This document shows positions 16,797 through 26,414 of a stretch of 64,000 bases of DNA, one piece after another. Under the pieces are notes generated by a model. The model had not been told where the DNA came from, ran no database searches, and saw only the letters and a program-made list of their open reading frames with translations. The stretch spans positions 1-64,000 of the forward strand of contig NZ_JAIVEM010000076.1 of assembly GCF_020404765.1 (NCBI RefSeq). Reading direction: 5' to 3'. Each line of letters opens with the position of its first letter. Position 1 is the first letter of the stretch. A program made the position numbers and the translations under genes. Origin of the DNA: Paenibacillus sp. BJ-4. Its GTDB lineage: Bacteria > Bacillota > Bacilli > Paenibacillales > Paenibacillaceae.

Positions 16797-16934
16797 TTGC
16801 GAGATTTTTCGTGGAAGTATTTTGCGATGACTGGAGATGTCGGTGCGTATCTGCTATACAGGGAGAGCGCCGTGACAAGGGAGCAAGACACGGATGAAGG
16901 TGAGTCGGACGAGCATGAAGAAGCCCGTGAATAG
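16797..16934 (+). CDS. yqzL: YqzL-like small protein
   Basis: A 45-residue protein read from a TTG at 16797, with AAAGGA nine bases upstream. The N-terminus, RDFSWKYFAMTGDVGAYLLY, is the hallmark of the YqzL family (DF-WK-F--TG----YLL), and the tail is strongly acidic (EQDTDEGESDEHEEARE). The function of the family is unknown. It lies 42 bases before recO, the same order (era, yqzL, recO) as in Bacillus, which supports it being real despite its size and rare start codon. Confidence 0.85.
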   Translation: MRDFSWKYFAMTGDVGAYLLYRESAVTREQDTDEGESDEHEEARE

Positions 16935-16976
16935 CGCAAGCCACTGGCTTCTTCGCGAATGTTTGGGGGAAGAGGC

Positions 16977-17729
16977 ATGCTTTACAGGGTGGAAGGAATC
17001 GTCATCCGCAGCATGGATTACGGTGAGGGGAACAAAATTATTACGCTTTGCACCGAAAGCGGGGGTAAAGCTGGCGTGCTGGTCAGAGGAGCAAAAAAAT
17101 CCAAAAGCCGTCATGCCGCTTTGACGCAGCCGTTTACGTACGGCGAATTTGTTTATTTTCGAAATACAGGCCTTGGGACGTTGAATGCCGGTGAAATTAT
17201 TCAATCCCACCATGTATTGCGTGAGGATATTACCAAGGCTGCTTACGCCTCGTATGCCTGTGAGCTGCTTGATCGAGTACTACAGGATGAAGAAACGGGC
17301 ACATTCTGGTTTAAGCAGCTTAAAGCTTGTCTGGAAGCGTTGGAGAGCGGCAAAGATCCGCTGATCGTTATGAGTATTTATGAATTTAAAATACTGCAGG
17401 CGGCGGGTTACGCTCCTCAACTAGAAGCCTGTATCTCAAGTGGACAACAATGTGCTGATGAGGACATGTTTGTCAGTCCCAGGCTCGGCGGGGTTTTGTG
17501 TCGGAGCTACAAGCATTTTGACCCAGCTGCATTAAGTGTCACTCCACGTACGTTGAAGTTGCTGCGTTTGTTCGCCAGAATGGATCTAAACCGTCTCGGC
17601 AACATTGACGTAAAGGACTCCACCAAGCTGGAGATCAAACATGTTATGCGGCAGTTTATGGATATGCAACTGGAGGTCAAGCTAAAATCACGCAACTTTC
17701 TGGATCAGCTTGACAAGTACGATATGTGA
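16977..17729 (+). CDS. recO: DNA repair protein RecO
   Basis: A 250-residue protein of the RecFOR pathway that anneals single-stranded DNA and loads RecA at gaps. The N-terminal OB fold begins LYRVEGIVIRSMDYGEGNKI, and the C-terminal helical domain has four cysteine positions of the usual zinc site reduced (CISSGQQCADED and LCRSYKHF keep some of them), so the zinc site may be only partial. The ATG at 16977 follows GGGGGAAGAGG; the ATG at 16959 has none. It is followed by the glycyl-tRNA synthetase T-box unit. Confidence 0.93.
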   Translation: MLYRVEGIVIRSMDYGEGNKIITLCTESGGKAGVLVRGAKKSKSRHAALTQPFTYGEFVYFRNTGLGTLNAGEIIQSHHVLREDITKAAYASYACELLDRVLQDEETGTFWFKQLKACLEALESGKDPLIVMSIYEFKILQAAGYAPQLEACISSGQQCADEDMFVSPRLGGVLCRSYKHFDPAALSVTPRTLKLLRLFARMDLNRLGNIDVKDSTKLEIKHVMRQFMDMQLEVKLKSRNFLDQLDKYDM

Positions 17730-17743
17730 AATACCCTGATCTC

Positions 17744-17772
17744 TTGACTGTGCTGCTGAAAACGTGTAATAT
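17744..17772 (+). promoter_or_regulatory. Promoter of the glyQS T-box transcript
   Basis: TTGACT (17744-17749) and TAATAT (17767-17772) are separated by exactly 17 bases. The start point falls just before the T-box leader. Confidence 0.75.
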
Positions 17773-17779
17773 CCTACTA

Positions 17780-18027
17780 TATATCTCCTTTAGGAGCAGA
17801 TGCATTGAACGAGAAAGTAGCGGGATTATTCTCTAGGATTAGCGAGTTGGGGACGGTGTAAGCCCAGCGAGAATTTTTCGTGAACAAGGCACTCGGGAGC
17901 GTCTGAATGGACACGGAAAAGAGGATTACGGTCTGATTGGTGATTAGGATCGCAATCAAGTAGGGTGGAACCGCGGGAGTGAGCTCTCGTCCCTACGTCT
18001 GTACAGGCGTAGAGGCGGGGGCTTTTT
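17780..18027 (+). promoter_or_regulatory. T-box riboswitch (tRNA-Gly responsive) of glyQS
   Basis: The leader carries the Stem I landmarks (an AGCGAG element and a GGTGTAA apical motif near 17860), and the conserved T-box AGGGTGGAACCGCGG at 17962-17976. A terminator stem at 17982-17997 / 18008-18023 is followed by five T. A GGC triplet in the context GAACAAGGCA (17888-17890) is the likely specifier codon, which suits glycine. Uncharged tRNA-Gly binding would stabilise the antiterminator and let glyQ be transcribed. Known mechanism; the specifier position is inferred. Confidence 0.92.
17982..18027 (+). terminator. Regulated terminator of the glyQS T-box
   Basis: Sixteen-position stem AGCTCTCGTCCCTACG / CGTAGAGGCGGGGGCT with one mismatch and several G-U pairs, followed by five T. 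It competes with the antiterminator formed by the upstream T-box bulge. Confidence 0.85.
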
Positions 18028-18130
18028 GCTGTCTCTGGCAAGGCATGTTGGAAGTAGACGGCCCTGTACATACGAGTTTGATAAGAAGAAATCACCACCA
18101 TTTGAGGTAATTGGAAAAGGAGCGTGTACC

Positions 18131-19018
18131 ATGAATTTTCAGCAGATGATTTTAACGCTGCAACAATTTTGGGCCGAGCAGAATTGTATTATTGTACAGC
18201 CGTATGACACGGAAAAAGGAGCAGGCACGATGAATCCGATGACCTATTTACGGTCGATCGGACCCGAGCCGTGGAACGTTGCTTATGTTGAGCCTTCTCG
18301 CCGCCCATCAGACGGACGTTATGGTGAGAATCCGAATCGTCTGTACCAGCATCACCAGTTTCAAGTGGTCTTGAAGCCTTCACCTGACAATATTCAGGAA
18401 TTGTATTTGGAGAGTCTGACTCGTTTGGGGATCAACCCTCTGGAGCATGACATTCGTTTTGTCGAGGACAACTGGGAAGCACCAACGCTGGGAGCTTGGG
18501 GACTAGGCTGGGAAGTATGGCTGGATGGTATGGAAATTACCCAGTTTACGTATTTCCAGCAAGTAGGCGGTATTGATGCCAGTCCGGTTGCGGTTGAAAT
18601 TACGTACGGTATGGAACGGCTTGCTTCTTACATTCAGGACAAGGAAAATGTGTTCGATTTGGAGTGGGTCAATGGAATCACGTACGGTGATGTCTTCCAC
18701 CAGCCTGAATTCGAGCACTCCAAATATACGTTTGAAGTATCTGATGTCAAAATGCTTTTCACTCTTTTTAATATGTATGAAGAAGAAGCGAATAAAGCGA
18801 TGGCGCAGCATCTTGTATTTCCAGCCTATGATTATGTGCTGAAATGCTCTCATGCGTTCAACTTGCTGGACGCACGCGGGGCAATCAGTGTGACGGAACG
18901 AACCGGATTTATTATTCGGGTACGGAATTTGGCGCGTCAGGTGGCTGCGACCTATCTGGAGGAACGCGAGAAGCTGGGCTTCCCGCTGTTGAAGAAAGGA
19001 GGTGCAGCACATGTCTAA
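18131..19018 (+). CDS. glyQ: Glycyl-tRNA synthetase alpha subunit
   Basis: A 295-residue class II aminoacyl-tRNA synthetase subunit that activates glycine and charges tRNA-Gly as an alpha2beta2 enzyme. Full-length hallmarks are visible: [24 protein letters not shown] near the N-terminus, [16 protein letters not shown] (motif 2 region) and the FTYFQQVGG block. The ATG at 18131 follows AAAAGGAG. The gene lies under T-box control and overlaps glyS by eight bases. Confidence 0.97.
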   Translation: MNFQQMILTLQQFWAEQNCIIVQPYDTEKGAGTMNPMTYLRSIGPEPWNVAYVEPSRRPSDGRYGENPNRLYQHHQFQVVLKPSPDNIQELYLESLTRLGINPLEHDIRFVEDNWEAPTLGAWGLGWEVWLDGMEITQFTYFQQVGGIDASPVAVEITYGMERLASYIQDKENVFDLEWVNGITYGDVFHQPEFEHSKYTFEVSDVKMLFTLFNMYEEEANKAMAQHLVFPAYDYVLKCSHAFNLLDARGAISVTERTGFIIRVRNLARQVAATYLEEREKLGFPLLKKGGAAHV

Positions 19019-21086
19019 GGATTTATTGTTTGAAATTGGTTTGGAAGAAGTGCCTGCACGGTTTATCCCGAATGCAATTCAGCAGTTAAAGGAGCGTATG
19101 GCGGCGTGGCTTGACAGCTCGCGTATTGCTTATGGCGCTGTGGAGGCTTATGCTACACCCCGCCGTTTGGCGGTGCTGGTCAAGGAAGTAGCAGAGAAAC
19201 AAGAGGACATCAACGAAGAAGTTAAAGGCCCTTCCCGCAAAATCGCGCTTGATGAAGCCGGCAACTGGAGCAAGGCTGCTCTCGGTTTTGCCCGCAGTCA
19301 GGGTGTCGATCCTGAACAGTTTACGTTCAAGGAGCTTGGCGGCGTGGAATATATTTATGCGACCAAGAGCAGCGTGGGTGTACCGACGGCGGAAGTTCTG
19401 TCCGAAGGCTTGCTGCACATTTTACATGCGATGACATTCCCTAAATTCATGCGTTGGGCGAGCTATGACTTTAAGTTCGTTCGTCCAATCCGATGGTTGA
19501 TTGCCTTGTTTGGCAGCGATATTATCAACCTGGAAATTGCCGGAGTACAGTCAGGAAATGTGACGAGAGGCCATCGTTTTCTTGGTCAGGACGCCGTTGT
19601 AGAACGTCCGGCTGACTATGTTGAAGTGCTTCGTAAGCAGCATGTCATTGTGGATATTGAGGAACGTCAAGCCCTTATCGTGAAGCAGATTGAAGCGTTG
19701 GCAGCCGAAAAGGATTGGACGATTGCAATTAAGGATGATCTGTTGGAGGAAGTATTGTATTTGGTCGAAACGCCAACGGTGCTGTATGGAGGTTTTGATC
19801 CTTCCTTCTTGAATATTCCGAAGGATGTACTGATTACTTCCATGCGTGAGCATCAACGTTACTTCCCTGTGTTGGACAGCGCTGGAGAGCTGCTGCCATA
19901 CTTTGTTACAGTACGTAACGGTGGCAGTCAATCGCTGGAAGTCATTGCTAAAGGGAATGAAAAAGTATTGCGTGCGCGGCTGTCTGATGCCAAATTCTTT
20001 TATGAAGAAGACCAGAAGATGGAAATTAAGGATGCACTCTCCAAGCTGGAAAGTATTGTTTTTCACGAAGAGCTGGGAACGGTTGGAGACAAGGTACGGC
20101 GGATTCGCCGCATTGCTGATGCTCTGGCAGAGAAGCTTCGTGTTTCCCCAGATACACAGGAATCGGTTAGCCGAGCAGCGGATATTTGTAAATTCGACCT
20201 GGTAACACAAATGGTATATGAGTTCCCGGAACTGCAAGGTGTTATGGGTGAGGATTACGCCCGTAAGGCTGGAGAAAAGGAAGAAGTGGCAAGAGCAGTG
20301 TTTGAGCATTATCAGCCTCGTTTCGCAGGAGAAACGGTTCCTTCTACGAACGCTGGAGCGATCGTGAGTATCGCTGATAAAATTGATACGATCACAGGCT
20401 GTTTTTCCATCGGTATTATTCCGACAGGCTCGCAGGACCCTTATGCACTTCGCCGTCAGGCCGCAGGGATCGTACAGATTTTGCTGGATCGTAAGCTTTC
20501 GGCTACGTTGTCTGATGTGTTCAATATCGCGATCGAAGTGCACAGAAATCTGGGAAATATGAAACGTTCCGCCGATGAAATACGTAAAGAATTACATGAG
20601 TTTTTCGGATTGCGCGTGAAAAAATTATTGTCTGAGTCTCTTCGTTATGACGTCGTGGACGCTGTGCTTGCAGCCGGATTTGATGATGTTGCTTCTGTTG
20701 TCAATCGCGGAGCTGCGCTGATGGGTGCAGTCCAAACAGGTGATAGTTTCAAGGCTACTGTTGAGTCCTTTAACCGTGTGAGTAACTTGGCTACCAAAGC
20801 GGTTCATAAGTCAGTGAATACCAGTGAATTTACGGAACAGGGTGAAAAGGCGCTTTACGAAGCATGGAACGGCGCTTATGAATCTTATAGTGTAGCTTTA
20901 CAGGAAGGCGATGCGACGAAAGCGTTAGAGCTTGCTTCATCCATCACCCCTGCAATAACCGCGTTTTTTGATTCCGTTATGGTTATGGCTGAGGATGATG
21001 CTGTTCGTAATAATCGTTTAGCTTTGCTGGCTGCTATTGACTCAGAACTGAAGCGTTTTGCGGATTTTTCCAAACTTGTAGGTTAA
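19011..21086 (+). CDS. glyS: Glycyl-tRNA synthetase beta subunit
   Basis: A 691-residue beta subunit that supplies tRNA recognition to the heterotetrameric enzyme. It begins [20 protein letters not shown], with the conserved REHQRYFPV block near residue 280, an HD-like region and a C-terminal anticodon-binding DALR-type domain. The ATG at 19011 has AAAGGAGGTG eight bases upstream within the end of glyQ. In Bacillus ccpN and yqfL follow glyS; here they are missing and yaiI comes next after a terminator. Confidence 0.97.
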   Translation: MSKDLLFEIGLEEVPARFIPNAIQQLKERMAAWLDSSRIAYGAVEAYATPRRLAVLVKEVAEKQEDINEEVKGPSRKIALDEAGNWSKAALGFARSQGVDPEQFTFKELGGVEYIYATKSSVGVPTAEVLSEGLLHILHAMTFPKFMRWASYDFKFVRPIRWLIALFGSDIINLEIAGVQSGNVTRGHRFLGQDAVVERPADYVEVLRKQHVIVDIEERQALIVKQIEALAAEKDWTIAIKDDLLEEVLYLVETPTVLYGGFDPSFLNIPKDVLITSMREHQRYFPVLDSAGELLPYFVTVRNGGSQSLEVIAKGNEKVLRARLSDAKFFYEEDQKMEIKDALSKLESIVFHEELGTVGDKVRRIRRIADALAEKLRVSPDTQESVSRAADICKFDLVTQMVYEFPELQGVMGEDYARKAGEKEEVARAVFEHYQPRFAGETVPSTNAGAIVSIADKIDTITGCFSIGIIPTGSQDPYALRRQAAGIVQILLDRKLSATLSDVFNIAIEVHRNLGNMKRSADEIRKELHEFFGLRVKKLLSESLRYDVVDAVLAAGFDDVASVVNRGAALMGAVQTGDSFKATVESFNRVSNLATKAVHKSVNTSEFTEQGEKALYEAWNGAYESYSVALQEGDATKALELASSITPAITAFFDSVMVMAEDDAVRNNRLALLAAIDSELKRFADFSKLVG

Positions 21087-21132
21087 ACGTCAGTCGTCAT
21101 AGTATGAACAACTTGAAAAAATGGGTATAAAT

Positions 21133-21176
21133 ATACGGAACGGTGTAAGAGTGATCTTGCACCCGTTCCGTATTTT
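21133..21176 (+). terminator. Terminator of glyQS
   Basis: Stem ACGGAACGG / CCGTTCCGT extended by GTG-CAC pairing, followed by ATTTT. Confidence 0.8.
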
Positions 21177-21202
21177 ACTCAAATCCACATGGAGATGGGG
21201 AG

Positions 21203-21685
21203 ATGCTTGTGGAGATATCCGGAAATTTATCGGGTATTCGAATCGTTGTTGACGGGGATGCTTGTCCCGTTAAAAGCGAAATTGCAGAAACGGCTTCCCG
21301 TTTTCATGTTCAGGTTATTATGGTATCCTCGTATGATCATCTCATCCAGGGCAGTGAAGGCGTGACTGTCGTTAAAGTGGACCGGAGCGACCAAAGTGCC
21401 GATCTCTATATTGCTAATCATATCCGCCGAGGAGATATTGTAACCACCAACGATTACGGTCTTGCCGCCCTAGCCTTGGCTAAAGGCTGTGAAGTGATGT
21501 CTTTTCGCGGAGCTATGTATCGAAACGATTCGATCGATTTTATGCTTGACCGCCGTCATACTTCTGCCAAAGAACGGAAAAAAGGACGCTACGGAAAAGG
21601 TCCTAAACCGTTTACATTAGAGGATCGTGAAGTTTTTCAACATAAACTGACAAAACTTTTACTCCTCTTGCAGGAGAATGAGTAA
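21203..21685 (+). CDS. yqxD: YaiI/YqxD family protein (UPF0178, PIN-like/NYN fold)
   Basis: A 160-residue protein of the conserved YaiI/YqxD family. The motifs IVVDGDACPVK (about residues 14-24), VKVDRSDQSADLYIANHI and GDIVTTNDYGLAALAL show the acidic residues typical of a PIN/NYN-like nuclease fold; an RNA- or DNA-cleaving role is inferred from fold and not shown. It overlaps the longer in-frame form of dnaG but ends 46 bases before the chosen dnaG start, the same order as in Bacillus. Confidence 0.92.
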   Translation: MLVEISGNLSGIRIVVDGDACPVKSEIAETASRFHVQVIMVSSYDHLIQGSEGVTVVKVDRSDQSADLYIANHIRRGDIVTTNDYGLAALALAKGCEVMSFRGAMYRNDSIDFMLDRRHTSAKERKKGRYGKGPKPFTLEDREVFQHKLTKLLLLLQENE

Positions 21686-21731
21686 CGGTATCGAATTATA
21701 TTTACGTGCTAAAGAGATGAAGGTGGTTAAC

Positions 21732-23552
21732 ATGAGTGCCGGACAAGGTAATATACCGGATGATATCATTGAGGCTGTTTTACAACATCATGATATTGTA
21801 GATACGGTGAGCAAGTACGTGCATTTGACCAAGCAGGGGAAATATATGAAAGGCCTCTGTCCTTTTCATTCCGAAAAAAACCCTTCATTCACCGTGACAC
21901 CGGATCGTCAGATTTTTTACTGCTACGGCTGCGGCGCGGGAGGCAATGCCATCAAATTTATGATGGAAATCGAAGGACTATCCTTTCCCGAAGCTGTCAG
22001 GACAATGGCGGAAGAAAGTCATATCCCACTCGGCGAATGGCAGGGACGTGAGTCATCGCATCAGCATCCTGAGTTGGACAGGCTACTGCAAGCGTATGAG
22101 CTAACTTCTAAGATGTACCATTTTTTGCTTAAAAATACGGAGCACGGCAAACCAGCTATGGAATATTTGCGTTCACGGGGGTTCAGTGACAAGATTATTG
22201 ATCAATTCCAAATTGGCTATGCACCGAATCGATGGGATACGATTGTTCAGTTTCTAGAGAAACGTTCCTTTGATCCTGTAGAGATGGAAAAGGGGGGACT
22301 TATTTCTCCCCGGCATGAGGGTGATGGATATGTGGATCGATTCAGGGATCGTATTATGTTCCCCATCTGGAATCGGAATGGAAAAGTTATTGCCTTTGCA
22401 GGCCGTATCCTTGGCGAGGGACAGCCAAAGTATTTGAATTCACCGGAAACGAAGCTGTTCAACAAGAGCCGAACGCTGTACAATCTCCATCATGCTAAAA
22501 CCTCAATTCGCAAGCTTCGCCAGAGCGTTCTTTTTGAAGGCTACGGGGATGTCATCTCGGCATGGGAAGCGGGCGTACAGAATGGGGTGGCCGCCATGGG
22601 AACAGCCCTGACAGAGCATCATGCTACGATGTTAAAAGGACTGTGCGACGAGGTTATTATTTGTTATGATGGTGACCGGGCAGGACAAGCTGCTGCGCTT
22701 AAAAATTTTCCGCTGTTGGAAAATGCGGGACTTCACGTTAAGGTAGCATTGATCAGTGACGGTATGGACCCGGATGATTTTATTCGGCAATACGGCGGCG
22801 AGCGCTTTCAGCGTCAAATTATCGAAAGTGCTGTTTCAACGGTGAAATTTAAGCTTATATATCTGAAAAAAAACCATATACTGCAAGAGGAAGAAGGAAG
22901 AATCGCGTATTCCCGCGAAGCATTAAATGTCATTGCACCTCTGTCATCCCCGACCGAGCGGGAAGTGTATTTGCGCGAAGTATCAGCCGAAGTTAATGTG
23001 GATTTTGAAACCTTAAAGCAAGAATGCAATTTACTAAGGCAGTCCCTGCAAAAAAAACAGAACATTGGGGATAATAACGAAAATGGGTGGAATAATGGTA
23101 GGCATAAAAAAGGGCAGGTCTCCACACCTAATTTGCTGCCAGCTTACCATGTAGCAGAACGCAGATTGCTTCACTGGATGATGCAGGATTTAGAAGCTGC
23201 AGAGTACGTAGAAAAGCATCTGGGGGACGCTTTTAATATTGAGGATCATGCAGCGATTGCTGCTTATCTATACGCCTATTACGCACAAGGGAAATTACCG
23301 GATACAAGCCGCTTTATTTCATCTTTGCAAGATGACCGACTGGAGAAAAATGTAAGTTCGATCATGATGATGGATGCTCCGGGCGTATGGGCACCGCACA
23401 TTTTGGATGATTATATTCATCAGGTGCGAAAATTTCCATTGCAGGAGCAACTGGATTTGAAGAGGGAAGAAATGAGAGCCGCTGAGCGCGTAGGTGACTT
23501 TTTGCGTGCAGCACAAATTGCAAGTGAGATTATAGCCCTAGAGAGACAATGA
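21732..23552 (+). CDS. dnaG: DNA primase
   Basis: A 606-residue primase that makes RNA primers at the replication fork. It has an N-terminal CHC2 zinc finger (Cys43, His46, Cys64, Cys67), a TOPRIM catalytic core with EGYGDVIS and DGDRAGQ, and a C-terminal DnaB-interacting helical domain. The ATG at 21732 has AAGGTGG upstream; the ATG at 21678 lies inside the preceding gene without a ribosome site. It forms the dnaG-sigA part of the macromolecular synthesis operon. Confidence 0.96.
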   Translation: MSAGQGNIPDDIIEAVLQHHDIVDTVSKYVHLTKQGKYMKGLCPFHSEKNPSFTVTPDRQIFYCYGCGAGGNAIKFMMEIEGLSFPEAVRTMAEESHIPLGEWQGRESSHQHPELDRLLQAYELTSKMYHFLLKNTEHGKPAMEYLRSRGFSDKIIDQFQIGYAPNRWDTIVQFLEKRSFDPVEMEKGGLISPRHEGDGYVDRFRDRIMFPIWNRNGKVIAFAGRILGEGQPKYLNSPETKLFNKSRTLYNLHHAKTSIRKLRQSVLFEGYGDVISAWEAGVQNGVAAMGTALTEHHATMLKGLCDEVIICYDGDRAGQAAALKNFPLLENAGLHVKVALISDGMDPDDFIRQYGGERFQRQIIESAVSTVKFKLIYLKKNHILQEEEGRIAYSREALNVIAPLSSPTEREVYLREVSAEVNVDFETLKQECNLLRQSLQKKQNIGDNNENGWNNGRHKKGQVSTPNLLPAYHVAERRLLHWMMQDLEAAEYVEKHLGDAFNIEDHAAIAAYLYAYYAQGKLPDTSRFISSLQDDRLEKNVSSIMMMDAPGVWAPHILDDYIHQVRKFPLQEQLDLKREEMRAAERVGDFLRAAQIASEIIALERQ

Positions 23553-23595
23553 ACACACAGAGGTCGGATGTTTCTAGGGAGGAGGGAGTCGAAAG

Positions 23596-24729
23596 ATGGC
23601 GAATGATCAGCATACTGAACTGGAGACGGAACTGACACTGGATCAGGTCAAGGATCAATTGATTGAGTTGGGTAAAAAAAGTTCCTCTCTGAACTACAAA
23701 GATATCATGGAAAAACTGTCGCCGTTTGATCAGGACCCCGAGCAAATGGATGAGTTCTATGAGCAGCTGGGTGACTTGGGGATTGAGGTTGTGAATGACA
23801 ACGACGAAGAAGTTACCAGATTGCGTCAAAATGATGACCCGGAAAACAATGACGGGGATGATTTTAATTTCGATGACGATCTGAGCCTGCCTCCCGGTAT
23901 TAAAATCAATGATCCGGTCCGGATGTACTTGAAGGAAATCGGTCGTGTCCCGCTACTTTCCGCTGATGATGAGGTGGAACTTGCCAAACGGATCAATAAT
24001 GGTGATGAAGAAGCTAAACGTCGGCTGGCAGAAGCGAACTTGCGACTGGTTGTAAGTATTGCCAAACGTTATGTTGGTCGCGGAATGCTTTTCCTGGATC
24101 TGATTCAAGAAGGTAATATGGGTCTGATTAAGGCAGTAGAAAAATTCGATTACGAAAAAGGATTTAAATTCAGTACGTATGCAACCTGGTGGATTCGTCA
24201 GGCCATTACGCGCGCTATAGCCGATCAGGCCCGAACGATCCGTATCCCAGTGCATATGGTGGAAACAATCAACAAGTTGATTCGCGTATCGCGTCAACTG
24301 TTGCAAGAGCTGGGGCGCGAACCTACGCCAGAGGAAGTGGCTGCCGAGATGGAGCTAAGCGTGGAAAAAGTACGGGAGATTATGAAAATTGCCCAGGAAC
24401 CTGTTTCTTTGGAAACGCCGATTGGTGAAGAGGATGACTCTCATTTGGGGGATTTCATTGAGGATCAGGAAGCGTTGGCGCCTGCGGATGCGGCTGCCTA
24501 TGAACTTCTGAAGGAACAGCTTGAGGATGTACTGGATACGTTGACTGAAAGAGAGGAGAACGTGCTGCGTCTCCGCTTTGGTTTGGACGACGGAAGAACC
24601 AGAACTCTTGAAGAAGTAGGTAAAGTATTTGGTGTTACACGTGAACGCATTCGTCAGATTGAGGCCAAAGCGCTGCGTAAGCTGCGCCATCCGAGCCGTA
24701 GTAAGCGACTGAAGGATTTCCTCGAATAG
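23596..24729 (+). CDS. sigA: RNA polymerase housekeeping sigma factor SigA
   Basis: A 377-residue primary sigma factor. Region 1.1 is acidic (about 1-95), region 1.2 starts [16 protein letters not shown], region 2 contains [20 protein letters not shown] and the -10-binding [13 protein letters not shown], and region 4 ends in the -35-binding helix [19 protein letters not shown]. It is 43 bases after dnaG with a GGAGGAGGG site and ends at a terminator. Confidence 0.98.
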   Translation: MANDQHTELETELTLDQVKDQLIELGKKSSSLNYKDIMEKLSPFDQDPEQMDEFYEQLGDLGIEVVNDNDEEVTRLRQNDDPENNDGDDFNFDDDLSLPPGIKINDPVRMYLKEIGRVPLLSADDEVELAKRINNGDEEAKRRLAEANLRLVVSIAKRYVGRGMLFLDLIQEGNMGLIKAVEKFDYEKGFKFSTYATWWIRQAITRAIADQARTIRIPVHMVETINKLIRVSRQLLQELGREPTPEEVAAEMELSVEKVREIMKIAQEPVSLETPIGEEDDSHLGDFIEDQEALAPADAAAYELLKEQLEDVLDTLTEREENVLRLRFGLDDGRTRTLEEVGKVFGVTRERIRQIEAKALRKLRHPSRSKRLKDFLE

Positions 24730-24743
24730 AAGCGGTACATTGC

Positions 24744-24783
24744 GGACCTTCTGCGGCTTGAAGCGCGCAGGGGGTCTTTTTTT
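24744..24783 (+). terminator. Terminator after sigA
   Basis: Imperfect stem GACCTTCTGCG / CGCAGGGGGTC with a nine-base loop, followed by seven T. Confidence 0.75.
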
Positions 24784-24816
24784 ATCTCATGGCAGCCTTG
24801 GTGGAGGGGAAGAAGC

Positions 24817-25656
24817 TTGGACCAAGAGAAGAAACGGGCAATACTGTTACATGAAATTGAGCATTGGCGGCGAAGTCGATTGCTACCTGAGCAATATTGC
24901 GATTTTTTGTCCAACCTGTATCGGGAAGATGAAGATCCGCCACAGAGCCAAAATCGTAACAACACCGGGTTGCTTACATATCTTAAACATGGGCATGGAG
25001 TCGCTTGGCTTCTTGGTTTTGTCATTATTTCCTGCATTTGTTTGATTGGTTTTTATTTTACCGCTTTTCCGTTGGCAATGCAAATATTCTCGGCATGTGT
25101 AATCACTGCGATTTGCTATGGATTGGCTGCAATTTGGCGTTCTTCTGAAAAGAGTATGAGCGCCATGGTGAGCACCTTTGGCAGTGCGATTATGCTTGGT
25201 TCGGGTGTATGGATTATTCAGCTTCATCAGGGTGAAGCTAAGATTTGGTTTCTTGTACTCGTAGGCCTATGTGGCTTGGTATGGTGTCTCGTGGGATTAA
25301 CCTTGCGTATTAGCCTTCTTCATTACTGCGGCCTTGCGGGTTTAATTTTAGTGTACGCAGTGCTTATAAGCGGTTATTGGCCTACAGCTACTCTTATGAT
25401 GCTTGAAGCATTTTGGATTTTGCACGCATTATTGCTGGTGGGTATAAGCTGGTGGGTACACCGCCGTTTCCCGCGTCTGGCCTTGGTCTATTTTGCTGCT
25501 GGAATGACACTGGTTTTTATGGCTGAAGCAGACATAATCGTCCTGCGCCATCAAGCCGCTGGGGATATGGTATTTTACAGCATACTGAAGTTGGCTATTG
25601 TTGTAGGAATTTTATTTTGGACTCGAAAAAAATGGATTATGTGGGTGACGTCATGA
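24817..25656 (+). CDS. Polytopic membrane protein, function unknown (DUF2157-like)
   Basis: A 279-residue protein with a charged N-terminal helix region (residues 1-50, HEIEHWRRSRLLPEQYCDFLSNLY) followed by about eight closely spaced membrane segments. The amphipathic N-terminus followed by a compact bundle recalls DUF2157 proteins; that assignment is tentative. The start is TTG at 24817 behind GGAGGGG. It overlaps trmK by four bases (ATGA), so it is coupled to the tRNA methyltransferase gene although a terminator separates it from sigA. Confidence 0.8.
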   Translation: MDQEKKRAILLHEIEHWRRSRLLPEQYCDFLSNLYREDEDPPQSQNRNNTGLLTYLKHGHGVAWLLGFVIISCICLIGFYFTAFPLAMQIFSACVITAICYGLAAIWRSSEKSMSAMVSTFGSAIMLGSGVWIIQLHQGEAKIWFLVLVGLCGLVWCLVGLTLRISLLHYCGLAGLILVYAVLISGYWPTATLMMLEAFWILHALLLVGISWWVHRRFPRLALVYFAAGMTLVFMAEADIIVLRHQAAGDMVFYSILKLAIVVGILFWTRKKWIMWVTS

Positions 25657-26414
25657 AACTTTCGCAACGATTACAATATATTATGGAACAAATTCCTGCC
25701 GGGAGCAGACTTGCAGATATTGGTTCGGATCACGGGCTACTTCCTGTGGCTGCGGTGCGCAGTGGCAGGGTACCGCAAGCCGTTGCGGGCGAGGTCAACG
25801 ATGGGCCGTTGCGTGCAGCTCAAAAGCAGGTGGCTGAAGCCGGTCTCACTGATCGCATTACAGTTAGAAAGGGAAACGGCTTGGCTGTGATTAAGGCCCA
25901 TGAGGTCGATGTTATTACGATAGCCGGCATGGGCGGTGCCTTGATTGCTTCGATATTGGACCAAGGAAAAGACAAGCTTGCATCAGTGAAGCAGCTTGTT
26001 TTACAGCCCAACGTCGGCGAGGATATTTTGCGCCGCTGGTTGATTGAGCATCAGTGGGTATTAACAGGCGAGCATATAATGGAAGAGGACGGGAAAATAT
26101 ACGAGGTTCTAACGGCAACACCTGCTTTAGAAACCCCGTTGACACAGGACGAGCTGTATCGACCATGGGAGCTTCCCGGAAGCTCGTTGGTGCTGACTCG
26201 GGATTGGCTGATGCAACTTGGACCGTTATTGGTCAAAAAGCCGAATGAAGCCTTTTTCAGGAAATGGCGTCTGGAAATTCGGAAGCTTCAGGATGTAATG
26301 GCACAGGTCTCGCGGTCTGAGCAGGAATCTGCGCAGCATAAGCAGGAGCAATTGCGTAAACAAATTGAACAATTAGAGGAGGTACTTGCATGTTTGCCAA
26401 AGGACAAACAGTGA
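25653..26414 (+). CDS. trmK: tRNA (adenine(22)-N(1))-methyltransferase TrmK
   Basis: A 253-residue SAM-dependent methyltransferase that makes m1A22 in tRNA in Gram-positive bacteria. The Rossmann core has RLADIGSDHGLLPV (SAM-binding motif I, about residues 20-33), AGEVNDGPL and the catalytic-loop NVGEDILRRWL; the C-terminus is a coiled coil (about 200-250). The ATG at 25653 is chosen from coupling to the preceding stop. It overlaps the Nif3-like gene by 25 bases, as yqfN-yqfO do in Bacillus. Confidence 0.93.
   Translation: MKLSQRLQYIMEQIPAGSRLADIGSDHGLLPVAAVRSGRVPQAVAGEVNDGPLRAAQKQVAEAGLTDRITVRKGNGLAVIKAHEVDVITIAGMGGALIASILDQGKDKLASVKQLVLQPNVGEDILRRWLIEHQWVLTGEHIMEEDGKIYEVLTATPALETPLTQDELYRPWELPGSSLVLTRDWLMQLGPLLVKKPNEAFFRKWRLEIRKLQDVMAQVSRSEQESAQHKQEQLRKQIEQLEEVLACLPKDKQ

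Noticed and set aside
19551-20543. A 330-codon open frame on the minus strand inside glyS
   Set aside because: It has no ribosome site, its product has a Cys-, Phe- and His-rich composition unlike a real protein, and it lies fully antisense to a confidently identified gene. It is a shadow frame.
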